DNA from: Hsuehochloa calcarea
Taxonomy: Eukaryota; Streptophyta; Magnoliopsida; Poales; Poaceae
Length of the DNA stretch: 64,000 bases
Reading direction: 5' to 3'
Assembly: GCA_036346395.1 (NCBI GenBank)
Contig: CM070596.1
Span: 20,808,177-20,872,176 of the forward strand
Shown: positions 12,415 to 24,014 of the stretch, in pieces
Layout: the number at the start of each line of letters is the position of its first letter
Position numbering within the stretch: the first letter of the stretch is position 1
Notes under the pieces: model-generated
The model's input: only the letters and a program-made list of their open reading frames with translations
What the model was told of the DNA's origin: nothing
The model's database searches: none
Program-made: the position numbers and the translations under genes

Positions 12415-15400
12415 ATGACGCTGGGGAGCTCCGGCGCTGGATCGAGTGTCGTTGGTGAGCAAGGAATCTTTAGGCCCAGGATCGCGCGATCCGATCCGGT
12501 TTTGTTCTACCCTGTGTTGTGTGCTTGTGCTGCCCGATCTGGTCGTGCGTGGTCTTGATGCGAGTAAGGCCTGAGAGGAAGGGATGTTGGATAGGTGCTA
12601 GTTGGTTTGGAACTTTGGATTGATTAGGTGATGTGCCCGCTCGATGCGGATAGGCCGGTAGTCGATTGAGAAAGTGGCTGTTGTTCGATGCCTGGGGGAT
12701 TAGATATCGTATTGATGTCTGATACAGATGACGCACCAGTGGTTGTTTATCTAGGAAGATGGGATCGCTTCTTTGCTAGGAAGTAATTCCTTTTGGGCAT
12801 TAGATAGGACAAGCAGGGGGTATTGGGTATTTGTGCGGCTAATGCTTTTGTTGGCTGATTGTTTGCTTGCCCTGTTGTGAGAGTTCTTGCCTGCTATGTG
12901 ATATCCCAAATGGATTAGAGGTTGTAACAATAGGGGATTAGGTTAGTGCTACCGTGGCATCATTGCAGTTGAATTGGTGATTTATAAAGGAAAATAGCGA
13001 TGCTATGCTTTCTCTTGATCATCATGATGCCGATAGTGGAAACCCATGTGGTTGATTGTGTGTCTCATCACTGACAGCAGGTTCATGTGCCCGCCATGGC
13101 ACTTTCATCATTTGTCTGGGCAAATTTGTTTTTGCTACAGGTGTCCGTTCTCTTTGATAGCGAGTGAGCCTAGACTTAGTTGTGCTGAATGTGTATAGTA
13201 AATGAGACCAAGGGGAGAAATGGAGCGAATGCATGCAACCCATGGATATTAAGGCGTCGCCTAAGCGTCGCTTAAGTGACGCTTAGGCGGTAAGGCGGTC
13301 GGCAGCGCGTCGCCTCGCCGTCGCCTTGCCAAGAAGGCCTAAGGCGTCCGCCTCAAGGACAAGGCGTCGCCATGGCGTCGATTAGGCGGCGGGAACCTCC
13401 AAGGCGGCCGCCATAAGAAGGGGTGGAGGAGATAAAAGAGATGGGATGAGGGGGCAAGCGGGGGAAAACCTGTCGCCGCGTGCGTGAAGCCGGACGACCG
13501 AAGCCCTAGCGCCGCCTCCATCCCCATCGCAGCCTCCATCCCCATCGCAGCCTCCATCCCCGTCGTGGCGTCGCCCTCTGCGCTCTAGCCTCTAGATCTA
13601 GGTTTGCTCCATCCCCTCCTTCCCAGCCTCCACCTCCACCTCCACCTCGGCTCGGCAGCTCCCCCTCCCTCCCCAGTCTCCACCTCCACCTCCCCCTCCC
13701 CGGCTCCCCCTTCTCCCCGCCGGCCTCCCCCTCCCTCCCTTCTCCCGGCGGCGACCCGGCCTCCCCCTCCATCGCGGCCTCCCCCTCGGACATATGGAAG
13801 GGAGGCCGGGAGGGAGGGGGAGGCGGGGAGGCCAGGAGGCGAGGAGAAGGCCGGGTTGCCGAGCAGCAGAGAGGCAAAGAGAGCCGAGTGAAGGGAGGCG
13901 GCGCAAGGAAAGATGAAGCAGCGCAAGTGGTCGGGCGGGGGAAAAAGGAGATGAGGGCAGCGGGCAGGCCGGTCAGGCGGGCGGGCGGGCAGGGCAGGCC
14001 GGTCAGGGTGGGATCTTCTGTGGCTTCAACATTGCGGGACCTTCAGCGGCCTTCCGGTCTCTCGCTCTGCTGCCGCCTTAGGATTTCTAAGGCGTCGCCT
14101 CGCCTCGCGCCTTACCGCTTAAAAGGTGTGAAGGGGGTGAGTCGCCTCACCTCGCCTTACCGCCTTAATAACCATGATGCAACCTATATTTCTTCTGTTA
14201 TTTGTGCTGTAAGAATGATTTCTGGTATTTATAAATGAGTTGTGCCATTGTGCTTGTGGATGATTTGTTACTAAAGAAGTTCGAGGTGGTCCTGTGGTTT
14301 GGTGTTGCAGAAGCTGACTTATAGTTCGCATTACGTACTAGAAGATTGTCTAGACTAGGAGATGATCAAATTGCATTGGATCCACTATTCCACATTGCTC
14401 TCTTCTTTTTTGCAGATATGATCACAGAAATGTATTGCAACCATCGATAACAAAGTATGCCATAAACATTGATGACGATGAAATGTCGGTTTTTTAACAA
14501 TCATGTAGATGGTTAGGAAGTACCCTTGTGATGTAACGCACCAATGACCACAGTTCAAACAAATAAAAATGACTGTGCTACGAATTTCTGGCATTGTATG
14601 CAAAATCATTGTCGGTGTTATTGTACGTTTCTGTAGTAGTCTTTTTTTCGTTTTTGTTTCCTTTGTGGTTCTGGTCCTTTGTCATTCGTGTGCTTACAGA
14701 TGGTGCATCGAATTTCTTGTTCTTTCTTGGATTAGCCCCATTACCATTCTGCATGACTGGAATGCAGTGATTAATGTTGCCAATTGCTTCATACGTAAAG
14801 AGAAGTTCTTTGATCCAGTATCCATTGTGTGGAAAGTGGTATATCCTCTTAAATATTCCTTCTCATTCGAATTTCACTTCCAGTTCTTGCCTGCTATGTG
14901 ATATCCCAAATGGATTAGAGGTTGTAACAATAGGGGATTAGGTTAGTGCTACTGTGGCATCATTGCAGTTGAATTGATGATTTATAAAGGAAAAGAGTGA
15001 TGCTATGCTTTCTCTTGATCATCATGATGCCGATAGTGGAAACCCGTGTGGTTGATTGTGTGTCTCATCGCTGACAGCAGGTCCATGTGCCTGCCATGGC
15101 ACTTTCATCATTTGTCTGGGCAAGTTTGTCTTTGCTACAGGTATCTGTTCCCTTTGATAGTGAGTGAGCCTCGACTTAGTTGTGTTGAATGCGTATAGTA
15201 AATGAGACCAAGGGGAGAAATGGAGCGGATGCGTGCAACCTATATTTCTTCTGCTGCGCTGTAAGAATGATTTCTGGTATTTATAAATGAGTTGTGCCAT
15301 TGTGCTTATGAATGATTTTGTACTCTAAAGAACTTAGTGGTGGTCCTGTGGTTTGGTGTTGAAGAAGCTGACATATAGTTTGCATTACGTCCCAGAAGAT

Positions 15401-17393
15401 TGTCTAAACTAGGAGATGATCAAATTGCATTGGATCCTATTCCACATTGTTCTCTTCTTTTGTGCAAATATGATCACAGAAATGTATTGCAACTATCGAC
15501 AACAAAGTATGCCATAAACATAGATGACGATAAAATATCAGTTTTTTTAACAACCATGTAGATGGTTAGGAAGTACCCTTGTGATTTAACATACCAATGA
15601 CCACAGTTCAAACAAATAACAATGATTGTGCTTCAAATTTCTGATATTGTATGCAAAATCTTTGTCGGTGTTATTGTACGCTTCTATAGTAGTCTTTTTT
15701 TCATTGTTGCTTTTGTGGTTCTGGTCCTATGTCATGTGTGTGCATACGGATGTTGCATCAAATTTCTTGGTCTTTCTTGGACTAAGCCCCATGCCCATTC
15801 TGTATGAATGGAATGCAGTGATTAATGTTGCCAATTGCTTCATACCTAAAGAAGTTCTTTGATCCTATCCATTATCTGCTCTGATGCACCGATACTCTGA
15901 CCAATAGTGTACGGTATCCCGATCGTGTATCGGATCAGTGCGGCTCCAATACAACGCCGATACGTATCGGGAAGTATCGGAAACATTTATGTTTTAAAAA
16001 AAGAAAACAAAAACCCGATACTTCCCAATACCTCTATACGGCCCATAATTCAAGCCGAGCCCAGTCGATATGTCAGGTTGCCTAGTTTTGAACCACATTC
16101 AGTGCTTTGAGGTACATACTTTCATTGCCTAAATATATATTCGGTGTTAAGAGAACTAATGTTGTAAATGTTATTTAGGCTTATACATATGCTTGGTATT
16201 CCCTCTTATTAAAGCTTTCGTAATGCATATCTTACACTTCAATCGGAGCAAACAATTTGGTAATGCACATGGGTAAAAAAAACATTCTTGTTGTTTTGAA
16301 TGTTCCATGATCCATAGTATATTATGTGAGCAGCCAATAAATTATTCTCCATTTTAAGAAACTAAATTGTAACTGATCTTGCAGCATGATTTGAGATGGT
16401 TTTTTGCTCATGGTTCTATTCTATTGTATCGTCAACTGACCTTGACTGAAACATATCAAGTATCATATTTTATATTTTTACTATTTTTAATATATATTCA
16501 TCTGTATCGCCGTATCGGTTTTTTTTGGGAAATGGGGTATCGCCGTATCACTGTATCTGTACCGCTGGACCGGTATTGCGTATCGGTGCATCATAGATTG
16601 TGTGGAAAGAACCATGTCATGTAACTTTGGGAATATATTGCAATACCTGCTTATTTAACTGACAAATATTTTTTTAAAATGGTAGTTCCTCGGAACTTCA
16701 GGCTGCTAGAAGAGCTTGAGCGTGGGGAGAAGGGCATTGGTGATGGGACAGTGAGCTATGGAATGGATGATGCAGATGACATTTACATGCGGTCATGGAC
16801 TGGTACCATCATTGGCCCACACAATGTGAGAGCATAATCTCCTCATCCTCTTGTGTAATTCCTTATTGCCTTTCATGAACTAAGCAGGATGACCATTGCA
16901 CCGTTACTTTTCTTTAACTCCTATCTGCAACCTTCATTGCTACCTAAGTTCCTATATTTTGTTTTTCATTGAATATTTTTGCCGGATTGTTGTACCCTAG
17001 ATTGTACTGTAGAAAATACCAATGAGAACTGACAGTAGTGGCAGTAGATGCATAATAAGGATTGAGCATGATGGTTCTTTTGAAGATATACATCTGTAGG
17101 CTCCGTCCCACGTTTACACGAGAGACCAAGAAAGCTGCTTGTTACCAATTGAAATCAATGCATGTGCACAGAGGCAGTCTTATCCGACAAATGTGCTACT
17201 TTTTCATCCATGAAGTTGCATCTCAATTTATCTAAAACCCTTGGTTGTTCCTCTATTTGTCAGACTGTTCATGAGGGTCGCATCTACCAGCTGAAGTTGT
17301 TCTGTGACAAGGACTATCCTGAGAAGCCACCATCTGTGAGATTCCATTCAAGAATCAACATGACATGTGTTAATCATGAGACAGGAGTGGTAA

Positions 17394-17436
<43 letters not shown>

Positions 17437-17647
17437 GCCCGCCCGAGCACAAGAACTTGTGGGTCTAATTTTCTCATCGATCTATCCATTGGTTTGAGGG
17501 CTGTAGGTTGACCCAAAGAAGTTTAGTTTGCTAGCAAACTGGCAGCGGGACTACACAATGGAACATATCTTAACCCAGCTCAAGAAAGAGATGGCTGCCC
17601 CGCACAATCGCAAGCTAGTGCAACCTCCAGAAGGGACATTCTTCTAG
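12415..17647 (+). CDS. UEV1: Ubiquitin-conjugating enzyme E2 variant 1 (UEV1/MMS2 type), four exons
   Basis: The encoded protein is a catalytically inactive E2 variant. In its family it pairs with Ubc13 to build Lys63-linked ubiquitin chains for DNA damage tolerance and signalling, in nucleus and cytosol. Coding exons are 12415-12454, 16686-16825, 17264-17389 and 17507-17647. All introns are GT-AG, the phases agree, and the product is 148 aa, the usual length. Recognisable segments are VPRNFRLLEELERGEKG (residues 14-30), MRSWTGTIIGPHN (48-60), GRIYQLKLFCDKDYPEKPPS (65-84) and the C-terminal KLVQPPEGTFF. The E2 HPN motif and catalytic cysteine are absent, as expected for a UEV. The start is chosen because MTLGSSGAGSSVV gives the short family N-terminus after a pyrimidine-rich 5' UTR. 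Introns are 4231, 438 and 117 bases. A gypsy LTR lies about 630 bases upstream in the same orientation. Confidence 0.95.
12882..14841 (+). repeat. UEV1 intron 1 tandem duplication, copy 1
   Basis: Starting at AGTTCTTGCCTGCTATGTG, this copy matches 14882-16610 closely once the inserted elements in each are set aside. Shared landmarks are GATATCCCAAATGG, CTCTTGATCATCATGATGC, TTGCCAATTGCTTCATAC and TCCATTGTGTGGAAAG. Copy 1 contains the hAT-like insertion at 13241-14176. Both copies lie inside intron 1, so the protein is unaffected. Confidence 0.9.
13241..14176. mobile_element. Non-autonomous hAT-like transposon in UEV1 intron 1
   Basis: This 936 bp insertion has terminal inverted repeats CATGGATATTAAGGCG and, at the right end read in reverse, CATGGTTATTAAGGCG (15 of 16 match). 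It is flanked by the 8 bp direct duplication ATGCAACC (13233-13240 and 14177-14184). An 8 bp duplication and CA-start ends are hAT hallmarks. Subterminal zones are packed with AAGGCGTCGCC words. The core is a C/G-rich low-complexity block without transposase, so the element needs a helper. The sister copy of the duplication (near 15228-15245) carries the uninterrupted site. Confidence 0.85.
14882..16610 (+). repeat. UEV1 intron 1 tandem duplication, copy 2
   Basis: This is the second copy of the unit at 12882-14841. It lacks the hAT-like element but holds another insertion at about 15873-16601. Homology to copy 1 resumes at TGTGTGGAAAG and stops near 16611. Confidence 0.9.
15873..16601. mobile_element. 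DNA transposon remnant with GATGCACCGATAC inverted ends
   Basis: GATGCACCGATAC near 15881-15893 and its inverse GTATCGGTGCATC near 16578-16591 lie at opposite ends. Both flanks hold many CGATAC/GTATCG words. Copy 1 of the intron duplication reads straight through at TATCCATTGTGTGG, so this block is inserted. No coding sequence and no clean target duplication were found, so the superfamily is left open (hAT or Mutator-like). Confidence 0.6.
17394..17436 (+). repeat. (CT)n(CA)n microsatellite in UEV1 intron 3
   Basis: A run of CT dinucleotides is followed by a run of CA dinucleotides. It begins about five bases after the exon 3 donor (GTAAAT at 17390) in an intron of only 117 bases. Confidence 0.95.
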
Positions 17648-18430
17648 AGAAGCGTTCGCTGGCCCATCTTGATATTTCAAAGCAGTAACTTATATGTTGT
17701 CATGGAGGCTTGCAAAAATAGCCTCAATATCCTGTGCCAGCGCTTGTGTTTCCTCCCTTTTTTTATGCTGTGCCCTGCTATCTGTGAACAAAGCTGAAAC
17801 AGTAAAAGCTCGGCAACTTGCAGGGTTCTAGGGATGTACTTAAAGAAACTGCCGCGTTAAAGAATATATATAGACAAATGCAGCTTCTTATAATATAACC
17901 TGTGTGCGTACAATTTACAAGTATGTTTCTCTTTGAACTGTCCAATGGCTTTTTTTGCCCAGTATTATGTTGTATCTCGGTTGGATTGGATTAGCGTGTT
18001 GCCTGGTATATCTGCTGGGTAGGATTTGGTGCCTCATATTCTCCGGCTATATGCCTATATTTCTAACCATTTATAAAAAAATACAATAGAATTCAATATT
18101 ACCAATGCAATGGAAATGCACATTATCCTACTTCGAAATGAGAACTCACCTCTTGTCAAATTCTACGAAATGAGAACTCACTTCTTTCTTGCAAATTCTA
18201 ATTCCGGTTGTACGTCTCGCCAAGGCCATGGGCCAGTTAGCATTCTTCTCCAAGCGAAGTTCTACTTCCGTAATGGTTACCATGGAATCCAGCAGTCCAT
18301 TGGAGGTAGTAGTAGTTTGCATCTTTTCTTGTGTTGTAACATTCTTTTTTGTTTATGCTTATTTTTTAGAGAGAGTATTTTTTGTTTATGCTTATTTTTT
18401 AGAGAGAGTAAGAGGCACCTGTCGATGACA
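17648..18430 (+). other. UEV1 3' UTR and downstream sequence
   Basis: AT-rich sequence follows the stop codon with no further exons. A 31 bp unit (TTTTGTTTATGCTTATTTTT and AGAGAGAGTA) is tandemly repeated at about 18346-18408. The open frame at 18110-18562 crosses this repeat and has no recognisable features. The polyadenylation site was not fixed. Confidence 0.5.
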
Positions 18431-18950
18431 CACTCTCCCCCCATCTTCGTTAGGATGAGGTCCCCACATTCTAGAACTTTAACTAGTCCATACAAATGTA
18501 AGACTTTATCTACAACACTCCATACTAGTCATGTATCTTACTCACCGACCTCACTGGAATAGTTACATGACTTTCTCACCGACCTAGCTCGCACACTCTT
18601 ATCATGATGAATGTAAATGATACAACATCATAATTAATCATTTACACAACTCATCTCATTAACTCAATATCTTATTCCCATTATCTTAATGTCATAATCT
18701 CATTAACTCAATGTCATCAATATCATGTATATGAATAAGTTTAACGAAAGTATAATAATAACATAATAAGTAATTCAATGACAGTGGTGAACAACCCATT
18801 GTTCACCACTATACCATGTATTTGCCTCTTAGCCTTTAGAAGCTAGGTGATAAGATGGTGGCAAAGTAATTGAGACAATACTCCCTGGACAAGCAATTAA
18901 AACACTCTCAAAAATATATCACCATAGTACCAAAACATCAAACAAATTAC
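18431..18950. other. Unassigned intergenic AT-rich sequence
   Basis: No gene is visible. It contains alternating ATCTCATTAACTCAAT-type short repeats (18650-18720) and a perfect 12 bp inverted repeat with a 4-base spacer at 18783-18810, which may be the end of a small inverted-repeat transposon. Confidence 0.4.
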
Positions 18951-19300
18951 TGTCGCACCTACACACATAATCGACGCCCTTAACTAAACTCCACCTGACA
19001 AACTACCCGATGTCTTAGTGGTAAAATGAAAATAACCCCCCTCTGAACTCTAATAATAGCAAACTATACATTTTCTATAAACCCCACGACATTCTCTATA
19101 ACATTATAGTTATGCAAAAATTTTGAATTCGTCGTTTAGGTTCTCGTTTCCAACCCCGAAGATTAAACCAGAATCAGTCAGAATAGTCTACTTCACATTT
19201 TCATATCTATTTTTCTATAACATAAAAAGTAGTAAAAATGGTATTTCTTGAATCTACTAAGAAATATATAGATTATTTAAGTTATGACCACAATTAAAAT

Positions 19301-21080
19301 TGTTGGACCGTAAAGGCGACTAGAGGGGGTGAATAGGAGCACGCTCACTTTTTCACAAATTATGAACTCAATACAATTTCACTCCAGTAGCTATTAGAAA
19401 GCTATGAAGATCAATATACCAGTACAGCGGAAGACTAGTATTGAATCCAATTAAATCCCCTAAGCAAAATAACAAAATCAACTAAGATTGCACAGACTCA
19501 CAGCATGGGCGGTCAGACCTCTGTACCCAACCGGTCGGACCGATTGCTTGCAAGCGGTCCGACCGTGATGTCTTGGCGGTCGGACCGCTCCAAAATTGGT
19601 CCGGACCGGTGATGATCAAGCGATCGGCCGTGATCGAACCGATCTGAAACAAAGAAAATCAGCCCGATGACGAAGTTGCAATTAGGTGAAACTTTTGATT
19701 CTCAACTCCAATCTTTATGAAACTTTGCACACACCTTCTATATGCTATTGAGGACCTATTCTAATCGAATATTATGATAATTCTTGGAACGATCTTGAGC
19801 AATTTCCAATTGATTAACAGAAGGTCTAAAATCGGGCAAAACGAAAACTTGATCTTAATGCTTGTTCGTGAGTGATTGATGATCAAGATGATGCTAGATA
19901 GATTCACACATATCACAGCAAGCTAATTCACGTGAAAGAATCAATCACAAACTCGCGGATCAAAGAAAGCCCTAAAAACACGAAATTGAAAGCAAGAACG
20001 AAAAGAGACTTATCTCAAGCAAACCTTGCATAGATTGATTTCGTGATTGTTCTTTGGATTACATCCACACCATCATGGATCGATGGACAATCAAAGATCA
20101 CGAAATTCACCACAAACCATCAAGAGCCCTAGCCTCCACCTCAACTCCCCAAAAGACAATTAGGGTTTTGAAACATAAAAAGGCGAGAGAGAGAGGGGTG
20201 CAGCCACCACCTCCTCCTATTTATAGTGGAGGCCTAGACTCCTAGGGTTTGACTCAATTGGGCTCCGTTAAGGCCCACTAACAAGCGGGTCACACACGCA
20301 CGCTTCACAAAGCGCCGTCTTTAACTTTTGACCTAAACCGCTTCACCATGCGTCATGGATTTGCCAATAGGTCACCATTGTCCATCTTGTGTCACGCTTG
20401 AGTCGTTGACCTCACCCGGCATCGTCGATCGTTCTGGACCTCAACTCTTCAAGTCTAGTCCCGATCCTCCTCGCCGTTGACCGTCGTTGACCACCAAGCA
20501 ACTCCGCACAACCATAGACAAGCAAACACGATTCGGGAACAAGTTCTTCACAACTTGACCCATGTTAGTCAAAACATGCATCATGCAAACCATATGCCAC
20601 GATACCAATGACTTTGACCTAACAAATCAACATCGCCACGGTTGGCCGACGTTCAAGTCATTCACGGTCCGACCGCTCCGGGTGAGCGGTCGGACCGCCT
20701 TTGGCCGGTCGGACCGCTCCTCGTGAGCGGCGGACCGCCTTGGGACTTAGCCAATTTCAACCCCGAAAATCCGAAACCTTCTGGAAACTTTAAACCAATA
20801 GAACTTTTTACTGGAGACTCCAAAAATCATGAGACCAAGTGCATTGGGATCCCCTCACTTGCCTACAACACATATTTTGGCCCAGCTTGTTTTGGCCACT
20901 TTGGTCACCGCCGGTCCGACCGCCCCACATGGCCGGTCCGACCGATTTGGGACCGGTCGGACCGCCCCTGTCCAGTAAGCCTGTAACTTTGTCGAAAACA
21001 CGTGAAATGACAAACCGTAAACGCCATTGCCAATTGTCACATCATCCTACGATCTGGAACATATCCCCATGAAATCCACA
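19301..21080 (-). repeat. 3' LTR of copia element L
   Basis: This 1780 bp LTR, on the plus strand TGTTGGACCG to GAAATCCACA, is nearly identical to 29554-31305 except in the GGTCGGACCG-rich patches. A TATA box (TATTTATA on the plus strand) lies at 20218-20225. Palindromic word clusters are at about 19509-19630 and 20670-20970. Confidence 0.9.
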
Positions 21081-21100
21081 ATCTCCCCCTTGATGAACAC
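21081..21100 (-). other. Polypurine tract of copia element L
   Basis: On the minus strand, CATCAAGGGGGAGAT ends directly at the 3' LTR start at 21080. This is the plus-strand primer site. Confidence 0.75.
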
Positions 21101-21339
21101 ATTGGCAATTATCCAGAAAATGTAAGTAAGAGGTTTGAAAACGAGTTTACTCGCAGTTTTCACACAAAGGCGCAACTTGGTCCATAAGCAAGAAAAAGCA
21201 ATGAAAATGACCAAGCTGGCATCAGAATAGTATAGGCATGTGAGACAAGGCAAAAGAAAGCATAAAAACTTTGATTTCCAGAAAAGGGTCAAAATTCTCA
21301 CATGAGGTCCATATGAAAGAACAATTGTTCAATTGACCT

Positions 21340-22450
21340 ATTGATGCGTACACGCTAGGGGTGGCCCGATCTTCACGGCGTAGGTTGAAGAACAAAGTGA
21401 ATCTTACTGTGGACAGCGGAGATAACTAGTTGTGAGTAGCGGAAAAGGGTAACTAGCTTTAACCTGCCAAGGTTGGATGCGACCAAGCGTTGGGAGAGAC
21501 GATCCAAGCCTTACGGACTCCGACCGCTATCCGAACAATCGCAGAACCACAATCCGAACTAACCCACACAAAACGCCCGGAGCGTAGAGCACGAATTAGG
21601 GGATCCCAGAGGAATCTTCTTGCAAATCCAAGAGAACTCACAAGAGCAAAAGGAGCAAGGAACTCAAAGATCTTGCTGCAATTTCATATATCGGTTTGTT
21701 GAAATATCAAAAGTACCTCCATGGATGGGAGTAGGGGGTATATATACTAGGAACAACCCTCCTAGCTGGGTATGAACATAAGTCACCACGTTTGGAAGGT
21801 GGAAGGCCAACTGGTTGAAGCATTCAAGGAGTCTTCTCGGTTTCTCATGCGTCTGCTCAACTTCTCGCGATCTTTAGTAAAATAGCAATAACTCTCTCCT
21901 CGGAAGTCCAAATGACGAACCGTTTGTTGGAGGTGAAAATAGACTTGATTATCTTTCCATCCATATAGGATAGGCATAGTGAAACGTTCCAGGTTGGTGT
22001 GCAAGCACTTAAGAAGACTTCAGTTTTCGCGCAGTCATTTTCAGCATGTGCATTTGTTACTAAAATGATCATAACTTTCATTACATAACTCCAAATAATG
22101 CACGGTTTGAAGCGTAGGAAAATAGACTTGACAAACTATCCAATGCTCTGGTGTATACTGGCTGGAAACATTATAATTCATGCAGATAATGATTGCAAAA
22201 CTCATTGGTTTTCTGGACCTCCTTGTTCCTCTCCAATGCACCTGAGTTCAATCAAAGAAGAGGACATTGGAAGCACTACTAAGTTATTGAGATCTGGAAT
22301 AAGTTCTAAGTTAGCGTTCACCTGATCAAGTATTTTTTTAGCACGTCTTCTCGTGATTGGTCCTTGATATTGTTTGTCCTTGAGAATATCTTGGTCGCGG
22401 AGATGATCTTCTGTAGCATGGTCATTGAAGGTTGGGATGTCCTCATCACC
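21340..22450 (-). mobile_element. Gypsy-like 3' tail and LTR fragment inside copia element L
   Basis: On the minus strand a frame ending near 22202 contains QGPITRRRAKKILDQVNAN, a phrase typical of the pol C-terminus of some grass gypsy elements. It is followed by LTR-like sequence with a TATA-type run (TATATATACCCCC, complement near 21737-21749) and a leader. None of this belongs to copia pol, which ends at 24015. I could not define target duplications, so it may be a nested insertion or transduced sequence. Confidence 0.45.
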
Positions 22451-24014
22451 TATGATCATTGTGAGTATAAAAGAATGCAATTCAAGTTCAGAATATTCAA
22501 TAAGACAATAAGAATGCAACTCAAGAACTCCCCCTCACTATGATCCTCAATTTTCAAATTTTCGCTCCCTTTGTATAAACTTCTCCCCCAATAAAGTAAT
22601 ATCTTCTTATTAACACATCTTCTCTTCTCATTTAGCACATCTTCTCCCCTTTGACAATGGATTCATCAAGGAATCACGCCTTCCTCTCATCCAGAGATAA
22701 TAAATATAGAATAAAGGAAGAAGCAGAAACAAAAGAAGCATAAAGAGGAATATGCATGAAGTGCAATGGAGTGGCTTCAATTTTTGTATTTTTCAATTTT
22801 TGATTACAAGAAGCTTTGAAGATTACCCAAAAGAACAAGCTAGTATCTCTAATATTGCACAAACAAGATATCAAGCCCGACAGTAGCTAGCAAGATCATG
22901 GTAAGACATATATATCACAGCTAAGCACAAAGGCTCAAAAGTAAAGCAGTAGATTTGATCAATTTAAGAAACGCTTCAAATTCAGCAAGTTCATCAACAG
23001 GGATCCTAACGTGAAATTGGCCATGTCAAAATGTCAAAGTGAGATAAAAAATCTAACAAAGACCACATTAAGAGTCAATCAAGTCCCGTATTGAATCATT
23101 TTGCTCAAAATTTTGTAAACGCCCATTTGTCAATATTTTTCTCATTTGCATTGAATATTGAAGTTGACTAATGATCTAACTTAGTGACAAGATCCTGGAC
23201 TAGGAGCCATCCACAAACTCATCCTAAGCTTTGACCAAAAGTTGATTAAATGTATATCTTAGTAAAGAAGATCCTGGACTAGGAGCCATCCACAAACTCT
23301 TTCTAAGCTTCTACCAGGGCGACAAATCTTGAGGTTCATGTCATTTCTGACAAGCAGTCCCCATGAGATCGTCTGGTTCATCAAACTATCTCCAAGTTCA
23401 TGTCATTTGACAAGCAGTCTCGTAAGAATAGTTTGGCACAATTTAAGCATAAGACAATCTTGATTTTCATTTTTCACATGAGCAGTTTTAGAATCTCAAG
23501 AACACAAAAGCTCAAGTAATGGTCAATTTTAGATCAAAGAGCTAACAAAGCAATTCTGACAGGGCCAATGTCACAAGAGGAGCACTAATTGCGCAACTCG
23601 CTAAAACATCCACAAATTGCAATTTCTTAGTTTGAGTTGTTTAAAAGGTTCTAGCTCATATAGCAAAGACTTAGCTACACATGTAAAAGCATGATAATTC
23701 TAGCAAGTCAAAGAACTAGACATGACATTGAGCAAGAATTGAAATACAAAAGCTCTAAAGGGTAATAGGCAAAGCTTCATCAATTTTTAAAAGATAAGCA
23801 GAAAATCTTATATTTCAATGCATCTTTTTGGAGTTTTTTTCATACCATTTGTTGTAACCACTTATTGGAGTTTTCATATGAATGCAATATGACACAATGA
23901 GATGCAATTAAAAAGCCTAAAAACCTAAAAAGTTCGAAAAGATCACTAAGTTCGGAAAAGAACAATAAAAGATCAAAAGAACAAGGAAAGATAAGAAAAA
24001 GATCAAACTCCCAC
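22451..24014 (-). other. Non-coding region between pol and 3' LTR of element L
   Basis: AT-rich, with no open frame resembling an envelope-like protein. A direct repeat (GATCCTGGACTAGGAGCCAT) occurs near 23189 and 23269, and a second (CAAGCAGTC with TCATGTCATTT) near 23337-23420. Confidence 0.5.

Noticed and set aside
13506..13926. Several overlapping Pro/Gly/Arg-rich open frames on both strands
   Set aside because: All are inside the CCTCC/GGAGG low-complexity core of the hAT-like element in a UEV1 intron.
18110..18562. 150-codon open frame downstream of UEV1
   Set aside because: It runs through a 31 bp tandem repeat and has no domain, plausible start context or conserved motif.
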